From contig CM076275.1 in NCBI GenBank assembly GCA_038380795.1, positions 1,180,501 to 1,244,500 of the forward strand: a DNA stretch of 64,000 nucleotides. The letters run 5' to 3'. The position numbers were made by a program, and so were the translations under genes. Source of the stretch: Pyrocephalus nanus (taxonomy: Eukaryota > Chordata > Aves > Passeriformes > Tyrannidae). Positions 35,801-46,681 of the stretch are shown one piece after another. The stretch's first letter is position 1. Every line of letters starts with the position of its first letter. The notes below the pieces were generated by a model that saw only the letters and a program-made list of their open reading frames with translations, was not told the DNA's origin and made no database searches.

Positions 35801-38800
35801 TATGGCCACAATTGCTTCATCTCCTGCAGAGCTTTAGGGCTCAGCTGACCCCTAAAACACCCCCCAGCAAGCACCAGGGCTTCCCAGTCCCTCCTCAGGA
35901 GCAAGCCCTGGGTGCTGCACAGAAGACATGGGGGGCTGCTTGGAGCTTCCCTTCCCTGGAGCCAACTGTTCAACACAGCTTCTCTTTCAGCACTGCCCAT
36001 AGCTGATAATTAAGAATAATGACTTGAAATAATCTTTAATCTGGTGTATTTTGCTTTCTGGAGCTCACACTGTAAAATGTCATTGGCACATAATCTGCTA
36101 TCAGTCCCCACAGCGTGTAAAACTACTCCAGGCTTAACGGGTGTGAATGTAAGCTGCTCTGCTTGACAAGAAGGATTGAGTGTGGCACAGGCTGGGAGGC
36201 ATCTTTATGGTGCTTGGAAAATTCATTGGCTGAAATGCTCTTCCACAATACTTCTTTATTTCTAATGGAGCTCTGTGTTCTCCATGGGGAGAAAGTGGGG
36301 TTTATTTTGGGTCTCTGCTGGATGGTGGAGTCGCCCAAATGCCACACTGGGGCTCAACATCTTTGCAATTGCTCAAATAACCTAGTGAAACCTGGGTTTG
36401 CTTGAAGTTCTGTGTAAATTGTGAAGTAGAAGCCAAACACAGCCTTATCTCCCAGGGCTTGGGGCGAGTGGGGTGGCAGGGGCTGTGTACAAAGCACTGC
36501 ATGAACAAGCCCTGGTGAGATCCGGGCTCTGCTCTGCACACATCTGGCACCAACAACAAATCAAGCAGAGGATTTTTGCTGTGAACATGTTTGTTTTAAC
36601 CTTTTCTTATCAACACTGCCAGAGCCTGAGAGATCTACTGTTTTCCTTCACACTCTAGCACCTGTGGTCACAGATGACTTAAAAAATAAAAACGTTCCCA
36701 GTAAGTGTTTGGGTATCTAAGAACCATGAGTCAATGTGTTTTGAGAGCTTGGAAATCAGACAAATTCAGTTAGAAATATTATATTTAAGAGGACTTGTGC
36801 CTTCTAGGATTTCCACTTGTGACTTGTAGACCTGTGATATATATTTTGCCCCCAAGCTACCAAAAATGAAATTAAATTGCATTGGTCTGCACTAATTCCA
36901 CACAATCCACAATGCCATATTTGTGTTAAAATTAAAGGGCTGATCTAACCCCAGCAGGGCCAGGGTTGTAACTATCCATTGTGTTATACAGCAAGAAAAA
37001 GTTTAGGAAAAAAGAATAATTGCACATATTTCCTCCTGTATGCTTCCTACACTAACAGAGCCTTTCTGTCTAACTTTATTCTCCTTCACCCACTTTATCA
37101 AGTGGGATTAAGTGCACACTTCTACAAAGTAACTCTGAATACCTGCCCCAACAGGCAATCTTTCAATCTCCAAGGAAAACTGACATCACCATCATTTAAA
37201 AGGAAATCAAAAGAAAGGGGAGGAAAAAGAAAAAAACCCAAACCCCCAAATCCCAAACCCAAAATACCCAGAGACACTGAGCCCATTCTGCTTTGTCCAG
37301 CCTGGCAGAGGCCCGGTGTGTTCTGAGGGTGTGCTGGGTTTATTTTGCTGACCTGCCCCAAGGTCAGACCTTGCCTGAGTGGATCTCCATGAATCATTCT
37401 TTCCGCCTGCTTTCCCACTCAGGATTATCACTGTGCTTGATTACAGCAATTAGCATTTAGGGGTTCATTCCAGCATATTCCACCACTGCTGTGTCCTGAA
37501 CCAGCACCAGCATTTCTCCTTCTCCTTCAGTTATTAAAAAAGCCTCAGTGACAGAAGCACTTCAGCAGCAATTATGTTTGTGACATATTTGTTAGTTCTT
37601 ATCTGCAGCTCAGACGAACTGTTCTGCACCAGCACAGCCTCACACGAAAACACCCAGACCTCTCACCCCAGAGCTCACAGGAACGAGGAGAGCAACAAAA
37701 AACTGATGGGCAAAATATTTCCCTCCACTTAAAAAAAAATCATCCCACTTGAAATACTGTAACAAAAACACTACTGTGCAGCCAGCTGAGGGACAGCTTT
37801 CATCACTCAGCTCCACACGGGCAGCAAACACACCAAAGGTCAGCACAATCAGCTGGGGTCCCACTTTTGGGATTCATCAACACAGAGAGGCTGCTTCAGA
37901 CCCTTCGGGAGCTCAGAACAGAGTGCACAATTCCCATGTCACAAACTATCAGATACATAAAAATTACATGGGAAACCAGGAGAAACCTCAGGGAAATCAG
38001 AGGGAAAAGCCCTGCTCCCTTTGCTGGTGTCTCTGGTCCCTGCCCTCTCCACCAACACGTGGAGTTCCTGGAGAAACCAAACCTGCACGCCCAGCCCTGG
38101 CTCTGGGCAGCCCCTCGAGCTCTGCCATCCCCTCTCACACAAGAACAAACCTCACAGGCCACCCCAGGAATCATCACCAGGAGTGGCTCTGTCTGCATTC
38201 ACAAGGGATCACGGCAACAGACTCGGGCATGTGCTGGCTGCCCTGACAGAGTCAACAAAATCTCTTTTACTGGAATTCCTTCCTCAGCAGAATTCCTTCT
38301 TGAGTATCCTAACCTTTAACAGGACACGTCTCTGCTCAAATGCAAAAGCTGCTTAAGTTTAAAAGTCAACCTTAACTCAAACAATACCTGGATAATGGAT
38401 TGCAGACCAATTATTTCTCACCCTTCTTGTGTTACAGTTCCAAGAAACTCTGAAAATTGCATTTTTGCTGCTCCACTGGAGACCAGTGGGTAAACCGATG
38501 TTGAGGGCAGCAGATAAAGGAAAAACTGTATTAAAATCTCATTTTAAAAATACTGGAATTGGCCCATTTGCCAATTATCTGTTTAGCCAAGTAATTTAGC
38601 TAGGATTCCAAAAGCAGCAAGTGCATGCATTAGCACTGGCAGAGGTGGGCAGATGACGACACCGACTGCTCCAGGAGCCGGACAAGCGAGTTCAAGTGAT
38701 TAAACACACTCAGCTCCTCCAGTTACGCTAATGACTGATTATCTTTTAATCCCAGGCAAGGGGGAGATCAGCTGTGATCCCACACAGAACCACAGCACTC

Positions 38801-40584
38801 ACTGATGTGGTTACAAGCACAAGACTGAGAACAGCCCAGGCTGTTCCTGAGCCGTGGCTGCTGCTCAGAGGGGATGTTGTCACTGCGTGGAGTCCGAGCT
38901 GCACTGAACCCTTTCCCAGCACAGCACCCAGCCAAGGGAGAGCAGCTGTCGACCACCAGGAATTTAATTAAGTCTTAAAACCACTTTCTATCAAGTCATT
39001 AGGGCCAACTCTGAGCAGATCTCCTGGATCATTCCCCACTCCTGTAAGTATCACTTGGAGGACTAACCATTAATGATGTGATGAACCCACCTGTAACAGT
39101 GGGTATAAAATAAGCTGAGTTTCCCCTCCAGAACACAGCCTGGGGCTACAATTCCCTTGCCAGCACTGTGCTGACAACACACCAGCATCACCCTGAAGGG
39201 CTGTGTACCCCCAGAACCAGCCCAGCACACTCCATCCCTGCTTATCTGGGTCCCCCTGAAAACACAAGAAGAACCAGGGGATGAAAGGGGAGCTGGAGCA
39301 CACCTAACTTTTCATGTGACCACATGAGAGAGGTGCCCTAAGCACACCCTGCTGGATTTGCATTTATCTTTAACAACGAAGAACTCAACAATCCAACCAG
39401 AACCCTGGCTTCTCCAGGGCAGAGCTCTGCACCAGCTGCTCCCAGTCACTGGAGCAATCAGATTTTACCCCTGGGCACTTAAGACTGATCAAATCACAGA
39501 GGGAAGGGACCTGTTTTCAAGGAAGGGATCACTGCTTGATATCATGAGCACATTTGGAACAGCTGCAAGGGATGGACTGCAGCCCATCAGCTGCACAGAC
39601 ACAGCCACCTCACAGGGCCAAAGCAAACCCTTGGGAGAGAGGCAAGTCCCACCCAAAGCAGGATTCGGTGATTGGCGTGTCCTGTGCTGCCAGATCCGTA
39701 TTTTTTCAACTTTCTCTCTCGACAATGCTGTCCCAAGCCACTTTTGTGGACCACTCTCATCCTTCCCTCCTGCTGTGCCAGGTGCCTCTCCCTGCCTGGC
39801 ACTGCTGTGCCTCTCGCTCAGCTGGGTCTGGCAGCTCCTCTCACACCAACTGCATCACCATCTCCCCCTCTAGAAGTGACACTTTGGCTCCAGGTCCCAC
39901 TAATGCCCCATTAAGGAACTCTGCCTTCACTTTAACTGGAGCCATGGCACTGGGGCAGGCTTTGGAGAGGAAGCTGCCCCCTTCCATGTCCCCCATCCCC
40001 ACTGCAGCTCCGGGGCCAGCGACACATCCCTGCACTGTTACAGTGGGGGAGAGCTCTGCAGCCAAATGGTTTCCTGCAGAACCTCAGCAAACAGTAGAGA
40101 AAACCAACATAACAATAATCAACACATTTTTTACCCCAACCCTCACACAGACTAACTTGTGTTTTTTAAGCAGGCAGCCAGCCTCCAGCACCCAGAGCTG
40201 AACATGGGGGGCTCTGGATGCCTCAAATCCCAAACTGTAACCCAAGTTCCTAACACAGCCAGTCCAGGGAGGATGCTTGCCAAGCTGTACAGTCCAAACA
40301 CCTCCTGGCACATTGATCCTCAGTCCCCCTCGGGCTCGGGAGGGGGGTGCAAACCCCCATCCCTCGGGCAGCCCAGCACACCCAGAGCTTGTCAGCAACT
40401 CGGGCTCACAGCTGGCTGTGGCACTCCCAGAGTGTGGTCCTGCCTCCTGGCAGAATTTCTGCTTTCCAAAGATGTTTGTAATTTAATGGCATTTTAGAAC
40501 AAAACAAATAAAATAGAAAGTAAAGAAGAAAAGGCACTTTGAAGGAAGCAGAAATCAGCCCAAAGCCTCCACAATTAGCAAGAG

Positions 40585-40610
40585 GCTCCCTCCCTCCCTC
40601 CCTCCCTCCC
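40585..40610. repeat. (CCCT)n microsatellite
   Basis: About six CCCT/TCCC units in intron 1, polypyrimidine on the plus strand. It is likely to be length-polymorphic. Confidence 0.9.
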
Positions 40611-42462
40611 ACAGTGAGCCAGCCTGAGCAGGGGGCTGGGGGCTCCCTGTCTATGGAGATGGGAAACCCCCAGCCCCCTTGCCTGGCTTTCAAGACAGAA
40701 AGAACAGATTTCCTGGAACATTACAGAGGAAAAGGGAATGTGGCACCACACCAGCCGTGGTCAGTCCTCTGCACAGTAGCAGGGTTGCAGACACCCACCA
40801 TCAAGCAAAGCCCTGGCTCTCTGGGGAGCCCTCCAGCAGCCCTTCCTGCATCCCCAAGGCCAGAAGCTACAGCAGAAGCAAGTTTTTTCCCCAGTTCTAA
40901 CATTTTTGGATACTATTTGAAAAGCAAATGAGGTATTTTCTTGTGTTAAGAGACTAGAGCCTAAGCAGGACACTCTACACATACATTTACATCCCAGCAA
41001 ATTGTTCATCACCCTCCAGGAGCAGCTGCTGTAGTACAGCAACATCAGAGCATCACCTCGATCTTCAGCGGGAGCAGAATTCAAAAAGGAGCCAATTTAA
41101 AAGGCTGACACATGGAGTAACACCCTACAACTTCTTCTTGTGTTACAGCTCCCTGTGAACCATGGCAAGATTGGCCTGATGAGAATCAACCTCCTCACAC
41201 CTCCCATGTTTGCTGAATCAAACAAGAAATTTGGCAAGCCACCTGCCTAGGCAGAAGCAGACTTCGTTTTTTCTTGTTTAATATTAAACTAATTTTTTTT
41301 TTCAAAGTAACAGGAAAACAGGCCCACTCCACTAAGCTGAGATGTTCGTTTTCCTGACAGGAACATTTTCACAGTTGCCGAGAGGCGGTTTGTGAAACAT
41401 CCCCTGTTCCGGGCGGAGAAACAGAACTCGCCGTGCCCGGGAGGCAGAGGCTGAGCCCCAAAAAGGCTCCTGCCCACCCCAGCAGCACAGCCAGCCCCGC
41501 CAGCCGCTGCTCCCTGCCCTGCCCTTCCCTCTCCATCCACCTCCTCCTGTTCCTCCTCCAAAACGGCCCTCGCTGGAGCGCTTGGAAAGGGACAGTCCAA
41601 AGCAAAACCAGAGACAGAGCTGTGCAACAGGCGCGTTTTAACTCAAATACAGACAAAGTCTCTTTAAAACACGCTCTCTTCCATAATTATGTCTTTGAAA
41701 CTCAGGGTGCATGTTTTCTCTTTTCTGTCACAGCTTTGGCAGATGACTGAGAAGACGGCAAACAGCTTGTGTGCGTTACGCCAACCTTTTCAAGTTACAG
41801 CTCCTTTCAAAGCCTTTCAATACACTCAGTGTTCGCTCCAGCACTTCAGCAGCAGCTGCCCAGGGCAGCTCGGCAATCCTGCACGGCCCGACAGGCCGGG
41901 AAGGCAGAGCAGGGGCACCCAGCCCTGCCCCGGGGCAGCCCGAGGGCGATGGAAAGCCCAGTGCCCGCAGGAACGCAGCCAGCTCAGCCAGCACCTCATC
42001 CATCACACAGCCCCGCGCACCTCCTCGCAGGGCTCCCTCCTGCACGGGGGATGGTTTGTTTTCACGTACAGCTACACACAAAGCCTATTTCAAGCTATCT
42101 GCGGCGTCTTAGCAAAGAAGTTTCCAGAATACATCTTTGTGAGGTTAAACACAAGTGTGAGTACACTTACACAGTAATTACTACCAGCCCACAGGGACCC
42201 CAGAACGCTGCAGCCTGTGCGGAGAAACTTCTTGCTGAGTTAACTCATGCCCTCCTTAAAAACCCCAACAGCCTGTGAACTCAGTCCAGGGCATGAATCC
42301 AAACCCTCTGAACACTAAAAACTTTGAAAGCGGATCTTCGTGAACCAACAACCAAAAAAATAAAGCACGGAGAACGCTGCAGCACCGGGAAAAACGGCTG
42401 AAACAGCGCTGAGTTTCGAGGAGGGTGCCTTTAGGTGCATACAGACTAATCTGAAGTCAAAC

Positions 42463-42830
42463 AGAGCCCGAGCGCTGACACCCGCTGGCCCGACCACCCC
42501 GGGTACCACCCCGGGGACCACCCGCATCCCCGCCGCCCATCACCTGCGGCCGCTGCCCCCCCGAGCTCACCCTGGAGATGGTCAGCGGGGCGCTGAAATC
42601 TTTACCGCCCACCAGACGGAAACCCCACGGCGAGGGGCCGCGCAGGACCACCGAGTGGGACATCGCGGCGGCTCCTCCCGGGGCGGCTCCGGCTCCACTC
42701 GCGCTCCGCGCCCCGAGCGCCGGGACGGGCCGGGCCGGACCCGCCTCCCCTGCTCGGCCCGCCCGCAGGGCGTGTCAGGCAGGAGGGACCCACCCTCCGG
42801 CCCTCCTCGGGGGGAGATTCAGCCCGACTT
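42463..42830. promoter_or_regulatory. PDLIM4: CpG island over PDLIM4 exon 1 and promoter
   Basis: CpG dinucleotides are dense here and scarce in nearly all the rest of the window. The island covers the start of intron 1, exon 1, the 5' UTR and the proximal promoter. Several GGGCGG/CCGCCC-type Sp1 sites are visible upstream of the start codon (for example near 42679 and 42760). The transcription start is not fixed by sequence; a start within roughly 200 bp upstream of 42663 would fit. The human PDLIM4 promoter island is known to be methylated in some tumours, so the regulatory role is established for the family member but inferred for this species. Confidence 0.85.
42571..42663 (-). CDS. PDLIM4: PDLIM4 coding exon 1 (start of PDZ domain)
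   Basis: Encodes residues 1-31, beginning [20 protein letters not shown]. The PWGF motif at residues 12-15 is the ALP/Enigma-family version of the PDZ carboxylate-binding loop. The start codon is the complement of CAT at 42661-42663. Its context has G at -3 and lies inside a CpG island, as expected for a first exon. The exon ends after Arg31 (AGG), followed directly by the donor GTGAGC, in phase 0. The reading frame continues openly into the intron for 37 more codons, so the end is set by the splice site and by the match of exon 2 to the rest of the PDZ fold. Human PDLIM4 starts almost identically, as I recall it. Confidence 0.96.
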
Positions 42831-42866
42831 CCCCCTGAACCCTTTAACTTCCCCCTGAACCCTTTA
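42827..42866. repeat. Perfect 20-bp tandem duplication at the PDLIM4 promoter edge
   Basis: The 20-bp unit ACTTCCCCCTGAACCCTTTA occurs twice in a row without a mismatch at 42827-42846 and 42847-42866. It lies at the upstream border of the CpG island, about 165-200 bp before the start codon, so it may fall in the promoter or in the 5' UTR. Perfect identity suggests a recent duplication. Confidence 0.9.
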
Positions 42867-42888
42867 CTCCGCTACTCGCAGGAGTAAA

Positions 42889-42936
42889 GTTATAGCGCTT
42901 TAGTAATAGTAAAGTACACATTTGGTGTGGTCAAAG
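42889..42936 (-). promoter_or_regulatory. Possible TATA-like and RUNX/TCF-like sites upstream of the CpG island
   Basis: On the minus strand CTATAACTTTA occurs at about 42887-42897. Further upstream TGTGGT (RUNX core, 42926-42931 on the plus strand) overlaps TCAAAG (TCF/LEF core, 42931-42936). CpG-island genes often lack a TATA box, so the first may be meaningless. Short motifs of this kind occur by chance every few hundred bases, and only their position just outside the island makes them worth noting. Confidence 0.2.
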
Positions 42937-43144
42937 CCCCCGCTCGCTGCGCTTTCGTCCTCTGGAGTGGAAAGAAAATGATGTAATAGGTCGGTAAATG
43001 TGTAGTCCCGACTGTTTTATTCATCACAATAAGTCTCTTGAAGGAGAAAAAAAAGTTCAAGAAAATAAGCAGATTTCATGTAAAGCCATTTGGGAATCCT
43101 TCCTGGTTATTGCCTGGGCAAAAGATAAACCTCCAAGAAAATAG

Positions 43145-43430
43145 TCACAGAATGATCTGGGTTGGGAGGGACCTCGAAGCTGATCTAGTTCCAAAGGCCC
43201 TGTCATGGGCAGGAACACCTTCCACTACCCCAGACTGCTCCAAGACCTGTCCAGCCTGGCCTTGGACACTGCCAGGGATGGGGCAGCCACAGCTTCTCTG
43301 GGCAACCTGTGCCAGGGCCTCCCCACCCTCCCAGGGAACAATTCCTTCCCAATATCCCATCTATCCCTGCCCTCTGGCACTGGGAAGCCATTCCCTGTGT
43401 CCTGTCCCTCCAGGCCCTTGTCCAAAGTCA
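43145..43430 (-). mobile_element. CR1 LINE 3'-end fragment, about 285 bp
   Basis: Reverse orientation: it begins TCACAGAATGATCTGGGTTG, passes GGGCAGGAACACCTTCCACT and CTTCTCTGGGCAACCTGTGC, and ends near CCCTTGTCCAAAGTCA. It is the CR1 copy nearest to the PDLIM4 promoter, about 300 bp upstream of the CpG island. Confidence 0.93.
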
Positions 43431-45139
43431 CAGCAGAGCATCCCTGTGACTGCTGGAGCACCGTGGAGATGTCCTTGCTGCCAGGGGTGTGTGAAGGGCT
43501 GGCTTGCAGGCACAGAGCTTGGAGGTGGGGTGAGTGGCCAGCACAGCAGCTCAGCACATCCCCCAGAAGCTGAGGAGAAATCTCAAAGTGCCTGTAGAAT
43601 CTCCCTCTCTTCCTGAAAAGGGCTGGACCGGAATATCCCACTTCAAAAAAGGGACCTAACAAAGGGTTCATTGTTTGGAAGGTCCAGTTTCACCGAGTAC
43701 CTTCTTACTGCCCAGTTTCTGTGAGTTTGATTTACGTGCCATTTGCTGTAAAGTCTCTTTGCTGGTGGCACGGGAAGGTTTGTGTGACAGTCTCACTGCT
43801 GTGCCCGTGTCACCGGGCTCTGCTCTGGGGCAGGGGGGAGCTGTAACTTTTAACCGTGCTCCTGAGCTGTCCTGCAGCTTTGGGATTTAGCAACATGAAG
43901 CCGGTGCTGTGTTACAAACCCGAAACACGGTGTACTTTGTTTGCTTTGCTAGAAAGGTGCCTGCAGAGGAGAGGTGCAGCTGCAGCCGGGACCAGCACAG
44001 CTTCCCACTGCTCTTTGTTCCTCACAAGCATGTGCCTCCACCAGGAGAGGCTCCCCAGGCTGACTTTTGTCTGGGTGATGAATCATACCTCCTCATTCCT
44101 GCGTGATATCACCCGGCCTGCTGCAGCCTGGGAGTAGGCTGGTCTGAGGTTTCCTTGCTTGTGTTAGAAAATCCACCCAGCCAAACAGCAAAATTCCTCT
44201 CACAGAGAGCTGGAGGACTGGTTGCTGTCCCACTTCTCCTGCTCTCAGTGTTTGGTGACAAAGAGAATTCCCTAAAGCACCGAGTTAAAGATGTGCCCAC
44301 CCACGGTGTGTCAGCATCGGCATCTCCTTCCTCTCAGGAGGGAAAATCAAAAATCCTTTCTCTGAAAGACACGAAGTTTGCTGAAAAATAGGAAAAATAA
44401 AACCCAGAGATACGGAAAAAAAAGAAGAGAAAAACCCAAAACCTGCAGTTGTGTGGAGTCAAACATTTCCCTGTGGCATTCAGGGGGGGTCCGTTCCCCA
44501 GGGGGGTTCTGAGCTGTGAGGGGCAGCCCTGCTGGGCAGCAAAGCATTCAAAGTGATCCTCTGGCAGAGGCAAGAGATGATCAAAACACAGAAATGCCCT
44601 CTATTAAAGTATTCATTTCAAAAGCAGACAGGAAACTGCTGGCTCCAAGGCACTCTCTCTTGGAGGGTTTTTGAATGCTCAGCCCAGATCACCCCTCATG
44701 GAACTGACAGCTCATCAAAAACTCAACCCAAGTAAAACACAATTAACCAAACTGGTAAAAATTGGGAGGTGTGCTTATTCCAAATGACACTATATTCCAA
44801 AATGCATTACGCTGAGTGAAGGGGAGGCAGTTTTACTCTGGATAAAACTGTCTGCAGTTGAATTGTTAGTGATGAAAAGTGTCCACATGCAGAGCAGCCC
44901 TCAGGTTTAGAACTGTCAGGAATTAATGTTGCACCCCTCTGTCACAGATGTTTTTCCCAGGATGCAGGGGATGAGAACATTATCCAAAGAGCCCCACAGT
45001 TCACAGAACCCCCTGTTCTCTCAGCTGCTCACACACCTTTCCACACCAAAGCCAACACAACTCTGCAGCCTGCAGAGGACCCACTCAACTCCCATTCAGC
45101 CAACCAAAGCGGGCTCATAAATTTCTGATTTTGTCTTTG

Positions 45140-45246
45140 AATCACAGAATCACAGAATGGCTTGATTTGGGAGGGACCTCAAAGATCAAGCCATTCCAAC
45201 TGCCTGCCATAGCCAGGGACACCCTCCACTAGATCAGGTTGCTGAG
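45140..45246 (-). mobile_element. CR1 LINE 3'-end fragment, about 105 bp
   Basis: Begins AATCACAGAATCACAGAATGG in reverse orientation, so two copies of the 8-bp CR1 tail are kept, and breaks off after CACTAGATCAGGTTGCTGA. It is severely 5'-truncated but well preserved. Confidence 0.93.
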
Positions 45247-46427
45247 TGAGAATTTTTAAATTCTAAACTAAGTGTATTTCTGCTTCTGGCTGAGAAATCA
45301 ACAGGACCAACAGCAGATGAGCTTATCCTTGCTGTGGGAGCTGAAATACAGGATCACCAACGTGCTCATTCCTCATCCAAGTGCTGAAACCCTGCAGCGA
45401 GCTCTGACAGAGACCACACATCGTTCAAAGAGAGGTCAAACACGTCCATGAATTCAATCACATCACTCCGTTCACTTTATCTCTCCCCTCCCTGATATTT
45501 TCCTTGATGTTTGTATCCAGCAGTTTTCCACCCCAAAGCCTTATCACCTCATTGTTTCTGTTTTCAGTATTCCATTCTGGCTCTCCTTTGCCACGGGTGA
45601 CACTCTCAGCTTCCTTCCTCTGTTATCACAGCCCGACTGGGGAAACCACAGATACTCAGCTTTGTGTCCCATTTTGAGTCAGCATCCAGGTTTTCCATCT
45701 GCCCCCCCTCCCAATGTCTAGCAGAGGTCTGTGCTTATCTGGGAGTCCTGGGAATGACCCTCCAATGCTGGTTTTGAGCATCTGTCCACATGAATTCAAA
45801 GTCCTTGTGGCAGTAAAGACTTTCATGGCATTTGTGCAGTTTGTCCTCTCAGATTACTTTTCCTTTCTTACATTCATCAGTAACCCTTGACTTTTTCATG
45901 TTCATTTCCATTGTCCTTTCTGGTGCCTTCCTATCCTGATGGGATTCACATGCAACAGATTCTTAACAGTTCCTGTTTGTACCTTTACTCAATAGTTAAA
46001 AGATAAAAAATATCCAAAAAGCCAACATCCTGTGAAAACAGTTAAATTTGAAGCTCATTATTTGGATTAAGTCCAAGCACATCTCAACCCTATGGCAGCT
46101 TTAGCTGCAGGTTTCCAAAGGATTACTTAATTTATAAGCTTTGCAGCATCTCTCAGATCTGAGTTATTATTTTGGCTTTTGAAAGTTCCTTGGCAGATGC
46201 CCAAGTGTTGGGAACTGTCACTCTGAATTCTGTTTAATTCATTTGTTTGTCTAAATCATTTCTAAGAAGTTTATCTCATAGATCTAAGCATCCCACAGAG
46301 AAAAATCCAGCTGTGATAGAAATCATTAGGATAATGAAAGAAATCTTGTTCCAGTAGAATTTCTTCTGGTAATCACCTTCAGGTGGAGCAGCAGCTGCCT
46401 CCCAAGGCTTTGGGGCTTTAAGGAATT

Positions 46428-46681
46428 GCTATGGAGAAAAACTGAAAGAGAGTAGGTTTAGTTTAGATATTAGGAAGAAATTCTTTATTATAAAGGTGGG
46501 CAGGCCCTGGCACAGCTTGCCCAGAGAAGCTGTGGCTGCCCCATCCCTGGCAGTGTCCAAGGCCAGGTTGGATGGGGCTTGGAGCAGCCTGGGCTGGTGG
46601 AAGATGTCCCTGCCCGTGACAGGAGGGTTGCAATGAGATGAGCTTTGAGGTCCCTCCCAACCCATCATGTTCTGTGAGTCC
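46428..46681 (+). mobile_element. CR1 LINE 3'-end fragment, about 250 bp
   Basis: Contains TTAGATATTAGGAAGAAATTC, GGTGGGCAGGCCCTGGCACAG and GGCTTGGAGCAGCCTGGGCTGG, ending near ATGTTCTGTGAG. It is the same subfamily as the copies at 16.9 and 54.4 kb. Confidence 0.94.

Larger units (their letters stand above)
30079..42570 (-). other. PDLIM4: PDLIM4 intron 1 (12.5 kb)
   Basis: Phase-0 intron, donor GTGAGC, acceptor CTGCCCAG. Contents recognised: an A/C-rich patch (30122-30236), three CR1 fragments between 30.7 and 32.9 kb, and a CCCT microsatellite (40585-40610). The first 1.2 kb after exon 1 (about 41400-42500) is moderately GC-rich with some CpG. First introns commonly hold enhancers, but I see no specific one. 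Confidence 0.88.
5522..42663 (-). other. PDLIM4: PDLIM4 gene, coding span (seven exons)
   Basis: Seven exons join without a frameshift into one 330-codon reading frame plus stop. Exon lengths from 5' to 3' are 93, 152, 85, 179, 158, 121 and 205 nt; intron phases are 0, 2, 0, 2, 1 and 2; every intron begins GT and ends AG. The product is a PDZ-LIM adaptor. Its family binds alpha-actinin through the PDZ and linker region and organises actin stress fibres. PDLIM4/RIL is also reported to bind a tyrosine phosphatase through its LIM domain and to link AMPA receptors to the cytoskeleton. The choice of PDLIM4 over paralogues PDLIM1 and PDLIM3 rests on the last residues (NAKVELV) and the run PKQSGSFRYLQGMLEAGE, both of which I recall from human PDLIM4. 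The total length equals the human protein as I remember it. Untranslated ends are not fixed by the sequence alone. Confidence 0.96.
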
